Shown here in pieces: positions 9,922-20,209 of a DNA stretch of 36,041 bases. A model generated the notes under the pieces. The model saw nothing but the letters and a program-made list of their open reading frames with translations, made no database searches and had not been told where the DNA came from. The stretch is from the NCBI GenBank assembly GCA_018127085.1, contig JABMLO010000017.1, positions 1 to 36,041 of the forward strand, written 5' to 3'. The translations under genes and the position numbers were made by a program. How positions within the stretch are numbered: position 1 is the first letter of the stretch; every line of letters starts with the position of its first letter. Origin of the DNA: Pneumocystis sp. 'macacae' (Eukaryota > Ascomycota > Pneumocystomycetes > Pneumocystales > Pneumocystaceae).

Positions 9922-12900
9922 CTAAATCATAACTGAAATCATCATCCCCAACAACACCCCCTTCACGCCCCACCCACGCATCCTCAGCCCCCCACTCGGC
10001 GTCACCTCGCCTGCCTCGTCCCCTGTCGTGCACCTCGTCGGCTTGCACCGCCGGGTCGACGTCAGCGTCACCGTCGATGTCGTCGTCGACGTGGATGTGG
10101 ATGTGTTTTGTGCGTCGATGTGTGTGACCCACGTGTCTGTCGTTCTAATTGATGTGCACTGCTCAGTTCCTGCTTTTCCTGCCTCTGATCCAACTATCGT
10201 TGTCGTCGTCGTCGTTGTCGTCGTCGTCGTTGATGTCTCTACCTTGTGCTCCGTCACCTCAATGGTTCTAGTTTTAGACATATTTTATCTATTTTTTCGC
10301 ATGCATCTTTACATCCTTCACATTCTTTTCTTAACCCACTTTTTTTAATGAATCTTCGCACTCCTCCTTCAACTCTACATACAAACCAAACGCCTGTGAC
10401 ACCAAATCAAATGCCTCTAACTCCTTCTCTGTGATGTGTGCCTTTGCTGCTGCATTTCTTCTTACAAGTTTAAACTGTACTGCATTTTTTCCTGTATTAG
10501 ATACTGCTGGTACTGCTGCTGGTGCTGCTGCTTGACTTTCTGCCTTACTATCCGATGTTTTCGTTTTAGATAAAATAAGATTTGCTTTTCCCATCGCTTC
10601 TACTGCCTTCTTTTTAATATCTTCATACTCTTTTTCTTTCTCTTCAAGTTCTTTGCTGGCCTCTGTGAGCCTTTTCGTTAGCCCAGGGCATCGCTTCTTG
10701 ACTTCTTCTACTAGTTTCTTACATAGTTCTTTTTTAACTTCTTCATCTTCATTTTTAGTATTTTTGTTTATGCACAAAGTCTCAAGTCCATTGGTTGCGT
10801 TTTTCCAGATTGTACAGTATTTGTTAAGTTCTTCTTTACATTTTTCCTTTGTATTTAAGTGACCCTTTAGTTCATATATTACTTCCTCTTCCAATTCCAG
10901 CTGTCTAATGACTGTTTTGCATTCCTCTTTAAGTCCTTTACAATATTTATTCTCTTCAGCTGTCAAATTCCCACAGCTCGACATAAACTTATTGCAAAAC
11001 GGCATCCAACTCCTACATGTTGCTTCCTTTGTGTTTTTCTCCTTCGCTTTATTGATAACGCCTTCTGTTTGTATACGCCCACCCAGCACGGCGCACTTCG
11101 CGCCCACGTTTTGCGTGAGGTACGTGCAGGTGGCGTTCGGCGCGACACACCCAAGCGCGAATGTCTGCCTCCCCCGTCTCCCCCACCTACTGCATCGCCC
11201 TCTCAGTGTTTCTACGCACGACTCAAACTTATCCAGGTCATTGACCTTCTCCTGCAAGAAGACCTCCTCCAGCTGCTCCGCAACGCCCAGCCTTGCGCAG
11301 TGATGCCTCAGCGTCCGGCAGGGCCACTCGATGTGCCTCGAATCCTGTCCCAAGTCTGCACACCTCTTCTCCAAGTCTATGCAATGCTGCCTCGTCGGAA
11401 GATCCCGCTTCTCATCCAGATGGCCTCGCAATATACCCGTCTTTATACGTAAATCTGTTTCCAGCATAAAAGATTGCCTCCTCCTGGCTGCAGACATAAT
11501 GCAAATAACTCTTTAGTTTCATTTTTCAGGTCTTTACATACTTCTACCAGTTCCTTTGAAACTCTTCAGACAATTTTCCTGTTTCATCATGAAACTTCCC
11601 TCGTAGTGCATCTTGTAATGCTTTATTTGCCAATTCATCCAGTCCTCTTTTATAACACGCTGCCCTAACATTCTTGCATTGTGTCCCAAAAGACTGACCT
11701 TCATAGTAAAAACACTCAAATTGAAATTCCACACAATCATGTTCAGTAAGAAATTCCGGTAACTTATTCCATAACATAACTTCATTTCCAAATTGCCTGG
11801 CAGTAAATCTTTTAGTTAAAGTATCCTTTCTTTTCCCAAACTCCTGATTATATTCTTGACATTTGTTTTCATGTTGAGTTTTATTCTGACATACTTCTTT
11901 TATAGTCCCTGCAAGATTTTCAATAGACTTGCATTTATCTGTAAGCACATTCTTGCACTTAGTTTCATCAAATTTGTCAGTTCCTGACAAAAACACCAAC
12001 AAATCAACAATATCTCCTTCTAATGCCCTCCCGATTACAACGCCATCTGCTGCTGCTTCTTCATAAAGCTGCCCCAACCCTATTTTTTCCGCCAGCGTAG
12101 GCTCTGGCCGCGTAGGATCAAATTCTGAACCTGGTGGCACATAAACGATTCCTGCTGTTTTGCATTTTTCTTTCAGATTGCTGCACTTCGGCTTATCAGT
12201 TTCACAGCTTTTCTCATAAAAGTAGCACTTCTCAAGTAATGAGAGTCCATTTTCTTGTAGTTTATTAGTAGTTAATGCGCTTTCTAGCTCTGTTTCTAGA
12301 GACTTACACTTTTCTTTTGTTGCAGCTACTAAAGGCGTACATGTATCGTGTAAATTAATGCATTTCTTCGTCAATTCATCGCTTTCTTGTCCCAACTCTG
12401 GGCAAACCTCCTGAAGCTTCTTTTTACATTTACCATCATTTTCAAGATTCCCAGAAAGCGCCCTCATAAGAGCTTCATCTGCTACCTCCTCACGCTTCTT
12501 CTGGTAGCAATTCGTCCTTAACGTGCTGCAATCATTCTTGAGCTTGTTAGAACATGCTGCTTCAAAAAATAAACATTGTTTTTCATTCTCTTTGCATTCT
12601 TCATATGTCAATGTCAAAATATCTTTTCCAGCCACTTCTTTGAGTTTCTTTTCAAATGTAGTACATTTTGCTTCAACATTTTTTTTCAATTCTTTGCATT
12701 TTGTTTCTCGCTTTTTATCTTCACATAAACCTTTAAGCTTTTCATGTATTTCTTTGTCTTCTATTATAGCATTTTTTAGAAGCTCACAATATTCTTTTAA
12801 TTTATTTTTACATTCATTTTCTTCTAGATCATTTTCTTTCAAAATCAATGCCAAAATATGCAGTTCATCAATCTCATCCTTCACCCCTGCATCCCGCCTC

Positions 12901-12929
12901 TTGACCGCCCGCGCCACCCCCCGCGCCAA
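9922..12929 (-). CDS. Major surface glycoprotein (MSG), CRJE-type copy A
   Basis: About 1,000 residues in three main reading segments: 12929-11544, 11497-10331 and 10281-9922. It starts at a TTG-coded LARGVARAVKRRDAG junction element with no upstream ATG, as expected of a silent donor copy. Cysteine-rich MSG repeats follow (LKEYC, CYQKKREEVA, CYFYEKSC, DPTRPEPTLAEKIGLGQL), then a coiled-coil-like Lys/Glu stretch, a polythreonine tract (encoded around 10199-10235), a Ser/Thr tail with CKPTRCTT, and a hydrophobic GPI-type end, GVLLGMMISVMI. Four single-base frame breaks occur near 11555, 11469, 10340 and 10257. At least two are cured by one base in an A/T run, so the gene may be intact. Known role of the family: abundant, variable surface glycoprotein involved in host adhesion and antigenic variation. 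Confidence 0.88.
12885..12929 (-). promoter_or_regulatory. CRJE of copy A
   Basis: GC-rich junction element encoding LARGVARAVKRRDAG. Copies A, B and C share a nearly identical core of about 25 bp, beginning GTGGCGCGGGCGGT and continuing YAAGAGGCGGG. The family element resembles the MARAVKR junction known from Pneumocystis, where recombination joins a donor MSG to the UCS. The Lys-Arg pair is a candidate kexin cleavage site. The first codon is TTG, so there is no independent start. Confidence 0.85.
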
Positions 12930-13012
12930 ATTCTGACCGACGACCTGAAAGCCGAGTTTGTTGGCTCATCTTCAGCTTTCACGCAGAGACCAAAGAATAG
13001 TCAATGTGTGCC

Positions 13013-13045
13013 CCTTATCTTTTGCTGAGGTTCTTGTCACGTGAC
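13013..13045. promoter_or_regulatory. E-box palindrome and GATA-type site upstream of copy A
   Basis: The perfect 10-bp palindrome GTCACGTGAC (13036-13045) contains CACGTG, the core bound by fungal bHLH factors such as Cbf1 and Pho4. It lies about 107 bp upstream of the CRJE. CTTATCTTTT at about 13015 reads as AAAAGATAAG on the gene strand, a GATA-factor-type site. The same pair occurs upstream of copy B. Function is inferred. Confidence 0.5.
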
Positions 13046-13062
13046 ATATCTAAAATTTGTCT

Positions 13063-13084
13063 GGGGTAATGCGGGGTAAACGCG
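13063..13084 (+). repeat. G-run module in the A/B spacer
   Basis: Two GGGGTAA units, GGGGTAATGC then GGGGTAAACGCG, match the four-unit version at 16388-16425 and the pair at about 9647-9670. The module lies about 135-155 bp upstream of CRJE A and about 170 bp past the stop of copy B. Confidence 0.7.
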
Positions 13085-13184
13085 AAAATTGAATTACAAT
13101 AGATGAAGATAAAAGACGCGGTGGATGGGCATAAAGAACACAGGTAGATGAAAATATGGGTAGACTACGCGAGAATACGTCGTT

Positions 13185-13249
13185 AAATGCACTTCATGTT
13201 AATCATTCCTTAAATATACATGCCATTCCCAAACCATGTTCATTTGCTC
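13185..13249. other. Conserved 3' flank of MSG copy B
   Basis: The phrase AAATGCACTTCATGTTAATC followed by ATTCCTTAAATATACATGCC lies directly beyond the stop of copy B. Near-identical text lies beyond copy C at 16542-16580 and, shortened, beyond copy A at about 9862-9898. On the gene strand it would be 3' UTR or terminator region; it may also be a recombination boundary. Confidence 0.6.
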
Positions 13250-16200
13250 TTAAATCATAACCGAAATAACCATTCCCAACAAAAACCCTTCATTACACTC
13301 CATCCCGTCATCTTCAGCCCCCGCTTGGCGTCACATCCCCTGCCTCATCCCCTGTCGTACACTTTGTAGGCTTACAGCGCCTCGTCGATGTCAGTGTCAC
13401 TGTAGATGTAGTAGTTGACGTGGATGTCGATGTACTGGTGTGCGTCGATGTCTTCGTGACCCATACATCTGTGGTCTGAATCGATTTGCACTCCTGGCCC
13501 ACTGTTTTTCTCCTGACTCGACTGTACTTGTTACTGTTGTTGTAATGTGCTTTGTCTCTATCTTTGCCTCATACTCCTTGATTTCCAGCGGTTTCAATCC
13601 TGTACATACATTTCTTACTGTTTTACATGCTTCTTTGCATTCTTTACACTCCTTTTCAAACCCACACTTCTTTACTGAGTCTTCACAGATTTCTTTTAAC
13701 TCTACATATAAATTGAACGCCTGAGATACCAAATCAAATGCCTCTAACTCCTTCTCTGTAATGTGTGTCTTTGCTGTTGCATCTCTCTTAATAAGCTTGA
13801 ATTGTTTTTGATTTTTCCTGTTGCTCCTGGTGCTTTGTTTTCTGCCTTATTATCTACTACTTTCGTTGTAACTAAAACAAGTTTTGCTGCATCTATTGCT
13901 TTTTCTGCTTTCTTTTTGATATCTTCATAGTCCTTTTCTTTTTTTTTAACACTTCCTTTGTTTCTATAAGTTTTCTTTCTAACACAGGACACAGCTTCTT
14001 CGCTTTTTTCTACTAGCTTTCCACAGAGCTTTTCTCTAACTTCAGTATCATTTTTCTTTTTTTTTATCTGTGCACAGAACTTCAAGTCCATTGGTTGCCT
14101 TTTTCCATTCCGTGCAGTATCCATCAAGTGTTGTTTTGCATTTTTCCTCCGTTGTCAAGTGACCTTTTAACTCATCGAGTGCTTTTCTCTCCAATTCCAG
14201 TCGTTTAATGACTGTTTTGCATTCCTTTTCAAGTTCCTCACATTTTCCATCATTTTCGGTCGTCAAGTTCTTGCAACTCGACATATATTTATTGCAATAT
14301 GGCATCCAACTGGCACATATTGTTTCTTCATTTTTCTATTATCTTCCTTCACATTTTTTTACAACATCTTCCGCTTTCATATGCCCGTCTAATGCTGCAC
14401 ACTTGGACTCGACGCTCTTCGTGATAATCCTGCACGTAACATTCTGCGCCAGGCATGCAAGAGCAAACCGATTCCTCCACCTATTCCAAGCATTGCATCG
14501 CTCACCCAACTTTTCTACACACGAATTAAAGTCATCCAAATCTTTTGTCTCCTCCTTCAGCAACACCTCCTCCAACTTTTCTGCACTCTCCAACCGTCTG
14601 CAATGTTGATTCAGTGTATAACACGGCCACCCAATCTCCCTTGAATCTGGTCCCAGCTCCTTACACTTCTTCTCCAACACTTCGCAGTCCTTTCTCGTCG
14701 GAAAATCCCGTCTTTCATCCAAGAGCTCCTTCAAATAAATTGCCTTCATCCGTAAATCTGTTGAAAGCGTAAGCGCTGTGTTTTTCGGGTCCATGCACAG
14801 CACAAACAGCTCATCACTCTGTTCTTTTAGTTTCCTTACAGGCTTTTTGCTATCCTTTTTGAAGATCATCAAACCACGTTGGATTTGAACCCTGCAATGA
14901 ACCCCGCAACTTGCTTTGCAACGCCTCATTTGCTACAGCATCGAGTCCCTTTTGTAACACGCCGCTCTTAGGTTACTGCAGGGCGTGTCTGTACCTCCTT
15001 GGCCTCCAAAATAAAGACAGTCTGACTCCAAAAGTTCTGCAGTCCTTCTCACTAATAAATATTGGCAAATCATGCCACCCAATAAATGTATTTTGGCTAG
15101 CAGCAACAAGATCTTTATTTTTTGAGTTTTTCAGTGAGAGCTAGGGCGCTTTTTGTTTCTTTTCTTGCAATTATCGCATTCTTTCGTCCCATTATCACTT
15201 GCTTCATTAGTACTTTTATTGCAGAAACCCTTCAGAAGCTCATGTTCTTTAAGATCTTTACATTTTTTTTTAAGTATATCTTTACACTTTTCTTTGACTT
15301 GTGATCCTGCATCGCCTCGACTTAGTAGGAGCAAAAGTTCAGTTGCATCTCTTGCAGGCGGTCGCCCAATATAAACACCATCCCTTGCTGCCTCCCCATA
15401 AAGCTCCTGCAGCTCTATTTCTTCTGCCACTGTAAGCCCCGGTCGCGTGGGCTCAAAGTCTGAACCCGGTCTCTCGTAAACTACCCCCTTCCTTGACAAC
15501 TACTCTCGAGATTCTTGCACTTCAGTTCATTTCCAGTGCAATCCGCGCTATAAAAGTAGCATTTCTTAAGTAATGGTAGGCATTTCGTTTGTAACTCGTC
15601 TTCCTTTTCCAGAAGCTTTTCAACTTCACTTTTAAGAGAATTGCAAGTATTCCCTTTCTTAGTCATAAGACTCTGGCATGTTTTTTCCTCGTCAAAACAC
15701 AGCATCGTCAATTCATCACTTTCTCCGCTCAATTCCAAGCAAACTTCCTTGAGCCTCTCCTTACATGATTTTGCTTCTTTAAGCTTCCCGCTAAGCGCCC
15801 TTAAAAGAACTTTTTCTGCTACCTCATCGCGCTTCTTCTGGTAACATTTATTTCTCAACTTGTTACAGTCATCTTTAAGCTTGTCAGGATATGCTCCTTC
15901 AAAAACAGGCATTTTGTTCATTCTCTTTGCAATCTGCTTCTTCTAATTTTGAAATATCTTTTTAACTGCTGTTTTGAGCTTATTTTCAAATGGGTGCATT
16001 TTCCGTCAACCTTATTTTTTAATCCTGTACATTTTGCTTCTGTTGTCCCATTATCTTTACAAATTTCTTTTAGTTTTTCATCTATATTATCTAACCCAGG
16101 ATCTATTTTTTTCAATCCTTCACAGTATTCTTTTAGTTTTACTTTGCATTGTGCTTCATCTAAATTATCTTTTTTCAAAATTAATGCCAAAAGATATTCT

Positions 16201-16268
16201 TCCTCTTCATATACATTCTGTGCTGCTTGCGCCCGCCTCTTAACCGCCCGCGCCACCTCCCGCGCCAA
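13250..16268 (-). CDS. Major surface glycoprotein (MSG), CRJE-type copy B
   Basis: About 3.0 kb, the same length and domain order as copy A. It starts at LAREVARAVKRRAQAAQ with a TTG first codon. Recognisable segments in order: KVKLKEYCEGLKK (about 16140), GAYPDKLKDDCNKLRNKCY (15900), CYFYSADCTGNELKC (15550), PGSDFEPTRPGLTVAEE (15450), CDNCKKRNKKR (15160), CNLRAACYKRG-type text (about 14960), FPTRKDCEVLEKKC (14690), YCNKYMSSCKN (14290), CKECKEACKTVRNVC (13620), a Thr/Ser tail with CKPTKCTT (about 13370), and a GPI-type hydrophobic end stopping at 13250. About ten single-base frame breaks interrupt it. Bordering frames give continuous MSG homology and most breaks fall in A or T runs, so it may be intact in the organism. 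Confidence 0.82.
16224..16268 (-). promoter_or_regulatory. CRJE of copy B
   Basis: Encodes LAREVARAVKRRAQA with the same GC-rich core as copies A and C. It differs from copy A by a synonymous T in the Val-Lys region and by AQAAQ after the dibasic pair. CGGTCAG immediately precedes it in both A and B and could act as a splice acceptor, but no leader exon is visible upstream in these two copies. Confidence 0.83.
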
Positions 16269-16348
16269 ATTCTGACCGACGACCCAAAAGACAAACCTGT
16301 TTCACCTTGAACTTTTACGTGAAAGCAAAGGATATTCAGAGTGTGCCC

Positions 16349-16373
16349 CTTCTTATCTTTGGTGTCACGTGAC
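16349..16373. promoter_or_regulatory. E-box palindrome and GATA-type site upstream of copy B
   Basis: GTCACGTGAC at 16364-16373 lies about 96 bp upstream of CRJE B, close to the 107 bp spacing at copy A. TTCTTATCTTT just beside it gives AAAGATAAGAA on the gene strand. The flanking GTGTGCCCCTT is also shared with copy A. Whether this drives transcription or is only a conserved homology tract cannot be told from sequence. Confidence 0.5.
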
Positions 16374-16387
16374 AATTGAATTTTTTT

Positions 16388-16425
16388 GGGGTAAACGCGG
16401 GTAAACGCGGGTAACACAGGGTAAA
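16388..16425 (+). repeat. Four-unit G-run repeat with G-quadruplex pattern
   Basis: Four units of about 10 bp begin with GGG: GGGGTAAACGC, GGGTAAACGC, GGGTAACACA and GGGTAAA. The four G-runs are separated by loops of exactly 7 bases, which fits the canonical G3+N1-7 quadruplex pattern on the plus strand. It lies about 120 bp upstream of the copy B CRJE. Confidence 0.8.
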
Positions 16426-16541
16426 TTATGATAAATGGAGATAAAAGACGTGGTAACTGAGTATGAAAGGTTGGCCAGATGAACATAAAATATACTGATC
16501 AAACGGGGACACGGAAGAACTATGTAAGGATATGTTTTTTC

Positions 16542-16605
16542 AAATGCACTTCATGTTAATCATTCCCTAAATATATATGCCGTCCCAAATCATGTTTACC
16601 CAGTC
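16542..16605. other. Conserved 3' flank of MSG copy C
   Basis: AAATGCACTTCATGTTAATC followed by ATTCCCTAAATATATATGCC, matching the flank beyond copy B almost base for base. It marks the left end of the shared homology of each MSG unit. Confidence 0.6.
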
Positions 16606-19600
16606 TTAAATCATAACTGAAATAACCATTCCCAACAACACTCCCTCATTACATTCCACCCTGTCATCTTCAATCCCCCACTTGGATGCACATCCCCTGC
16701 TTCATCTCCTGTCGTACATTTAGTAGGCTTGCACCGTCTTGTTGACGTCAGTGTTACTGTGGATGTAATAGTAGATGTGGATGTAGATGTACTCGTATGC
16801 GTCGATGTCTTTGTGACCCATGTATCTGTCGTTTTAATTGACTTGCATTCTTCCACGGTCTCCCCCTCCTGGTCCGACAGTCTTTGTTGTCGTCGTTGTG
16901 ACGTTCTGTGTCACTATTTCCTGCGATCTTATGTCTAGCGGCTTCAGACCGCCACATGTCTTGTCAATCTCCTTGCAGACACCTTCTATGGTCTTGCAAT
17001 CTTCTTTAATCCCGCAATCCGAGTTTAGCCAGGTGCATCGCTCCCTCAATTCTACATATCTTGCTAACACATCTGCTACCAAATCCAATGCTCTCGCCTC
17101 TAGTTCTGTGACCGGCACATCTTTAGCCCCTCTCCGCACTATCTTTACATGCTTCATGGTATCTTTATCCCTGTTTACTGCTGCGTCCTTTTTGCCCCCA
17201 TTTTCCGCGTTATCTCCACCTGTCTTTGCAACTGATAAAACAAGATTAGATTTCTTCATTGCCTCTTCTGCTTTTTCTTTAAGTTCTTTGAATATCTTAG
17301 ACTCATCTTTTAAGTCTTTTTCTTCTTGTTCTAATTTCGCTGGTAATACTCTACATTGCTCTCTCACTTCAGCTATTAGTTTCTCACAGAGCTTATTTCT
17401 AACTTCCTCAGGTTTCTTGGCATTGCCTTTAGTGCTATCTTCGCATAAACTATTTATTGACACGTTATTCACCTCTTTCAATACTGTACAATATCTTTTC
17501 AATTCAGGATCACATTTACTCTTGTCACCCAATTTTCCGCGAAGCTCCACCTTGAGAGCATCTTCCAATGCCTTCCTGGTGTAAAATGGTTCGCAGTATT
17601 TCTTAAGATTTACGCAAAGTTCATCCTTTTTTAAAACTCCCGGGCAGTTAGGCTCATACTTATTGCAATATGAATACCAAAAAGGACAGATTCTCCCCAA
17701 TGATGTTATTTCCTTTGTAATATTTTTAAGAAAATTAACGATTTCTGAAGTTTTTATATTCTTTTCAAATACATTACACCTATCTTGCACATCATCTACC
17801 ATCAGCTTACACGTAGCGTTCTGGAAGGCACATACGAGAGAAAAGCGCCCGTCTCCCTCCTAGTCCATAGACTACACTTTTTCTTCAAATATCCGTTGCA
17901 ATTCTCCTCATCCTTCAGCGTATCCTTATGTTCACTAAGTAAAAGCGTCTTCAGCAGTTCTGTCGTCCCCAGACGCTCGCACTGCTGCTCCAGCGTATAG
18001 CACGGCCACCAAATTTCATTTGAATCATATCTCAGCTCCTCACACTTCCTCCCCAGCTCCTTGCAGTCCTTGTCCCCCGGGAAATCCGCTTCTTGTCCAG
18101 TTGTTCCCGCAGAAAGACCGTTCTCATCTGGTGATCATGCGTAAGCAACCGGAGCGCCCTTAGTGGCTGTACACACAGAACAAGCAACTCGTCGTACGGA
18201 AAGGTCCCTTTATTTCCCTTCAGTTCTCCACAGACTTCCACTAATTTTTCTGAAATTCTTTACGCCACGTTTCATTTGAACCGTGCAACCATCCTCTCAT
18301 TTTTTCCTGCAAAACGTTGTTTGCACGCGCATCAAGCCCCTCTTTTTGTAGCACGCTGCCCTCACATTCATACACGCTTCTTTCCCATCTGGGCAGCTTT
18401 CTTCAAAATAAAAGCAATAAGATTCCAGTCTTGAACAGTCTTCGTTGCTAAGAAATGTTGGCAAATCTCCCCATCCAACAACTTTGTTGTTTAAATCATA
18501 AAGACGGTTCTTGAGAATCATTGGTGTAAGATTTATGCAAGTTTTGTTAATATCGTCTTTTAATTCTTCACATTTCTTCTCCCCATTACCATTCAGATTA
18601 GCTTTATCACATAAGCCTTCTAGAGCCTCATGTTTATGAGGATCTTTGCAGTGTCCTTTAAGGACTTCTTCACACTTGTCTTTTCCATGATTTTTTTTAA
18701 GAAGAATGCCAGCAAAGCAGTTGCATCCCACACGCTGCCCCCGATAACAACGCCGTCCTCCTCTGCATCCCTATAAAGCTTTTCCAGTCCTATGTCCTCT
18801 GCCAGCGACGCCGCCGGCCTCGTCGGATCAAAAGGCGGTCCTGGCGGTATATACGCGATGTTTTGCTTTTGGCATTCTTCTGCTAATTTATCGCAGTCTG
18901 GTATATATTCTTTGCAATCCTTGTTAGAAGGTTCTTTGCACTTTGATTTATCCCCCTTGACAATCTCCTCTGTGAAAGTAGCATTTCTCGAGTAATAATA
19001 AACATTTTCCTCTTAATCCGTTTCTATCGGAGAGTGCTTTTCAACAATTTCTTCTAGAGAACTGCATTTTTCTTGTCTTTTTGCTACAAATTTTTTGCAC
19101 GTTGCTTCTTGATCAAGGCAAAGTTTTGTTAACTCATTACTTTCTTGGCTCAATTCTAAACAAACTTCCTTGAGCTTTTTTTTACAATCATCATCACTCT
19201 CAATACTTCCGCGAACTGCTCTTAAAAGAACTTCTTCTGCCACTCCGTCTCTTTTTTTTTGATAACATTTATTCCTTAGCTCATTACACTTCTCTGTAAG
19301 TTCTTTTGGACATGCTCCTTCAAAAACAAACATTGTTGTTCATTCTTTTTGCAATCATCATGAGTTAATTTCGAAGTATCTTTTCTACTTTCCCAAGTTC
19401 CGTTTCAAATGCAGTGCATTTTGTTTTAACTTTATTTTTAATTCTGTGCATTTTTCTTCCTGCTTTTTATCTTCTTTGCATGTTTCTTTTAATTTTGAAT
19501 AGATTCTAAAGTTTTCATCTATTCCTTTCAAATTTTCACAGTATTCTTTTTAGTTTTTTCTTGCATTTAGTATCATCATTATAATCTCCTTTCAAAATCA

Positions 19601-19771
19601 ATGCAAAAATATGCTCCTCATCAATCTCATCATTCTGTGCTGCTTGTGCCCGCCTCTTAACCGCCCGCGCCACTGCCCATGCGGAATCCTGCAAAACAAG
19701 GTCTTAAAGTATGGTACACTTCTATTTCATTTTGCTTTCATTGGAACGCCAAGAAATAGTGAGATTTTCAT
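16606..19771 (-). CDS. Major surface glycoprotein (MSG), CRJE-type copy C with a leader-like 5' exon
   Basis: Its longest clean segment is 17802-16834 (322 residues): CPFWYSYCNKYEPNCPG, CVNLKKYCEPFY, LKRYCTVLKE, VRNKLCEKLIAEVREQCR, a Lys/Glu coiled-coil-like stretch, and CKTIEGVCKEIDKTCGGLKP. It continues in neighbouring frames into a Thr/Ser tail with CKPTKCTT and a GPI-type end, stop at 16606. Upstream segments include CSRLESYCFYFEESCPDG (about 18430), ACPKELTEKCNELRNKCYQK (19310) and the CRJE at about 19640-19682. Unlike A and B, the CRJE is preceded by a CAG splice-acceptor-like site and a degenerate MKISLFLG reading start at 19771. About eight frame breaks are present. It could be a real hybrid gene or a decaying donor copy. 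Confidence 0.75.
19636..19682 (-). promoter_or_regulatory. CRJE of copy C (partly degenerate)
   Basis: Encodes AWAVARAVKRRAQAAQ. The core from GTGGCGCGGGCGGT onward matches copy B, but the first codons are altered, with TGG in place of the GCG-CGG region. The upstream E-box and G-run module of A and B are missing. Confidence 0.78.
19689..19771 (-). other. Possible degenerate signal exon and short intron of copy C
   Basis: On the minus strand an ATG at 19771 opens MKISLFLGVPMKAK, then a stop. The stretch TTTCTTGGCGT is identical to the signal exon of copy D. A GTGTAC...TTTTGCAG interval at 19719-19689 could be a 31-nt intron joining to DSAWAVARAVKRR. The exon looks shortened compared with D and F, and the donor is weak. 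Confidence 0.35.
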
Positions 19772-20209
19772 ATTCCTCAAAAAAAACAAGTAATCCCATG
19801 CTATCCCAGCACTAATTACTACTCTTGTGCACCCTTTTTAATCAATGGTGAGTAGAATTTGGAAATATCCAACTGAAAAACCAAAATCTTCTGATTCGAC
19901 AAGGTTGAACGTTAACTTCAAAATACAATTCTCAACTTTATAAAATAGTAATTATCCAAAAAAACCAAAATGTTATTCAAAAAGATAAATTTGGGATTGA
20001 GCGCTTAGTAGTTAAGCACCAGGAAAGCTTGGGACTGTCTAAATGACTAGTATTTTTATTCAATGTCCAGCATTCCATATCTATGTTGAAAGCATGTTCT
20101 AAATATTCATATTTTTATATTGCATATCTATATTCCCTCTAGGAATCATTCCTTAGATTATCTTCTAGTTCTTTAGTTTTGTAACTCAATACAAATCCCA
20201 TTATTCCCC
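19772..20209. other. Spacer between copies C and D
   Basis: About 440 bases, AT-rich. A weak relative of the MSG 3' flank, GGAATCATTCCTTAGATTATC, lies at about 20141-20161. I see no E-box, no G-run module and no gene. Confidence 0.6.

Noticed and set aside
9872..11516. Plus-strand open frames opposite MSG copy A, such as 10028-10348 with long Val-Asp runs
   Set aside because: They are antisense shadows of the Thr/Ser tail and body of the MSG gene; the minus-strand frame has clear family homology.
12929..12929. Translation start for copy A at its own first codon
   Set aside because: The first codon is TTG within the CRJE, and no ATG or leader exon is seen upstream, so the copy is better viewed as a donor lacking its own start.
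16388..16425. G-run repeat as an internal telomere
   Set aside because: The unit GGGTAAACGC is not TTAGGG on either strand, and GGGTAA is not a rotation of it.
19995..20045. Possible 5S rRNA or tRNA fragment (GTAGTTAAGCACC)
   Set aside because: Only about ten bases resemble a 5S internal stretch; no flanking stems or full-length match are visible.
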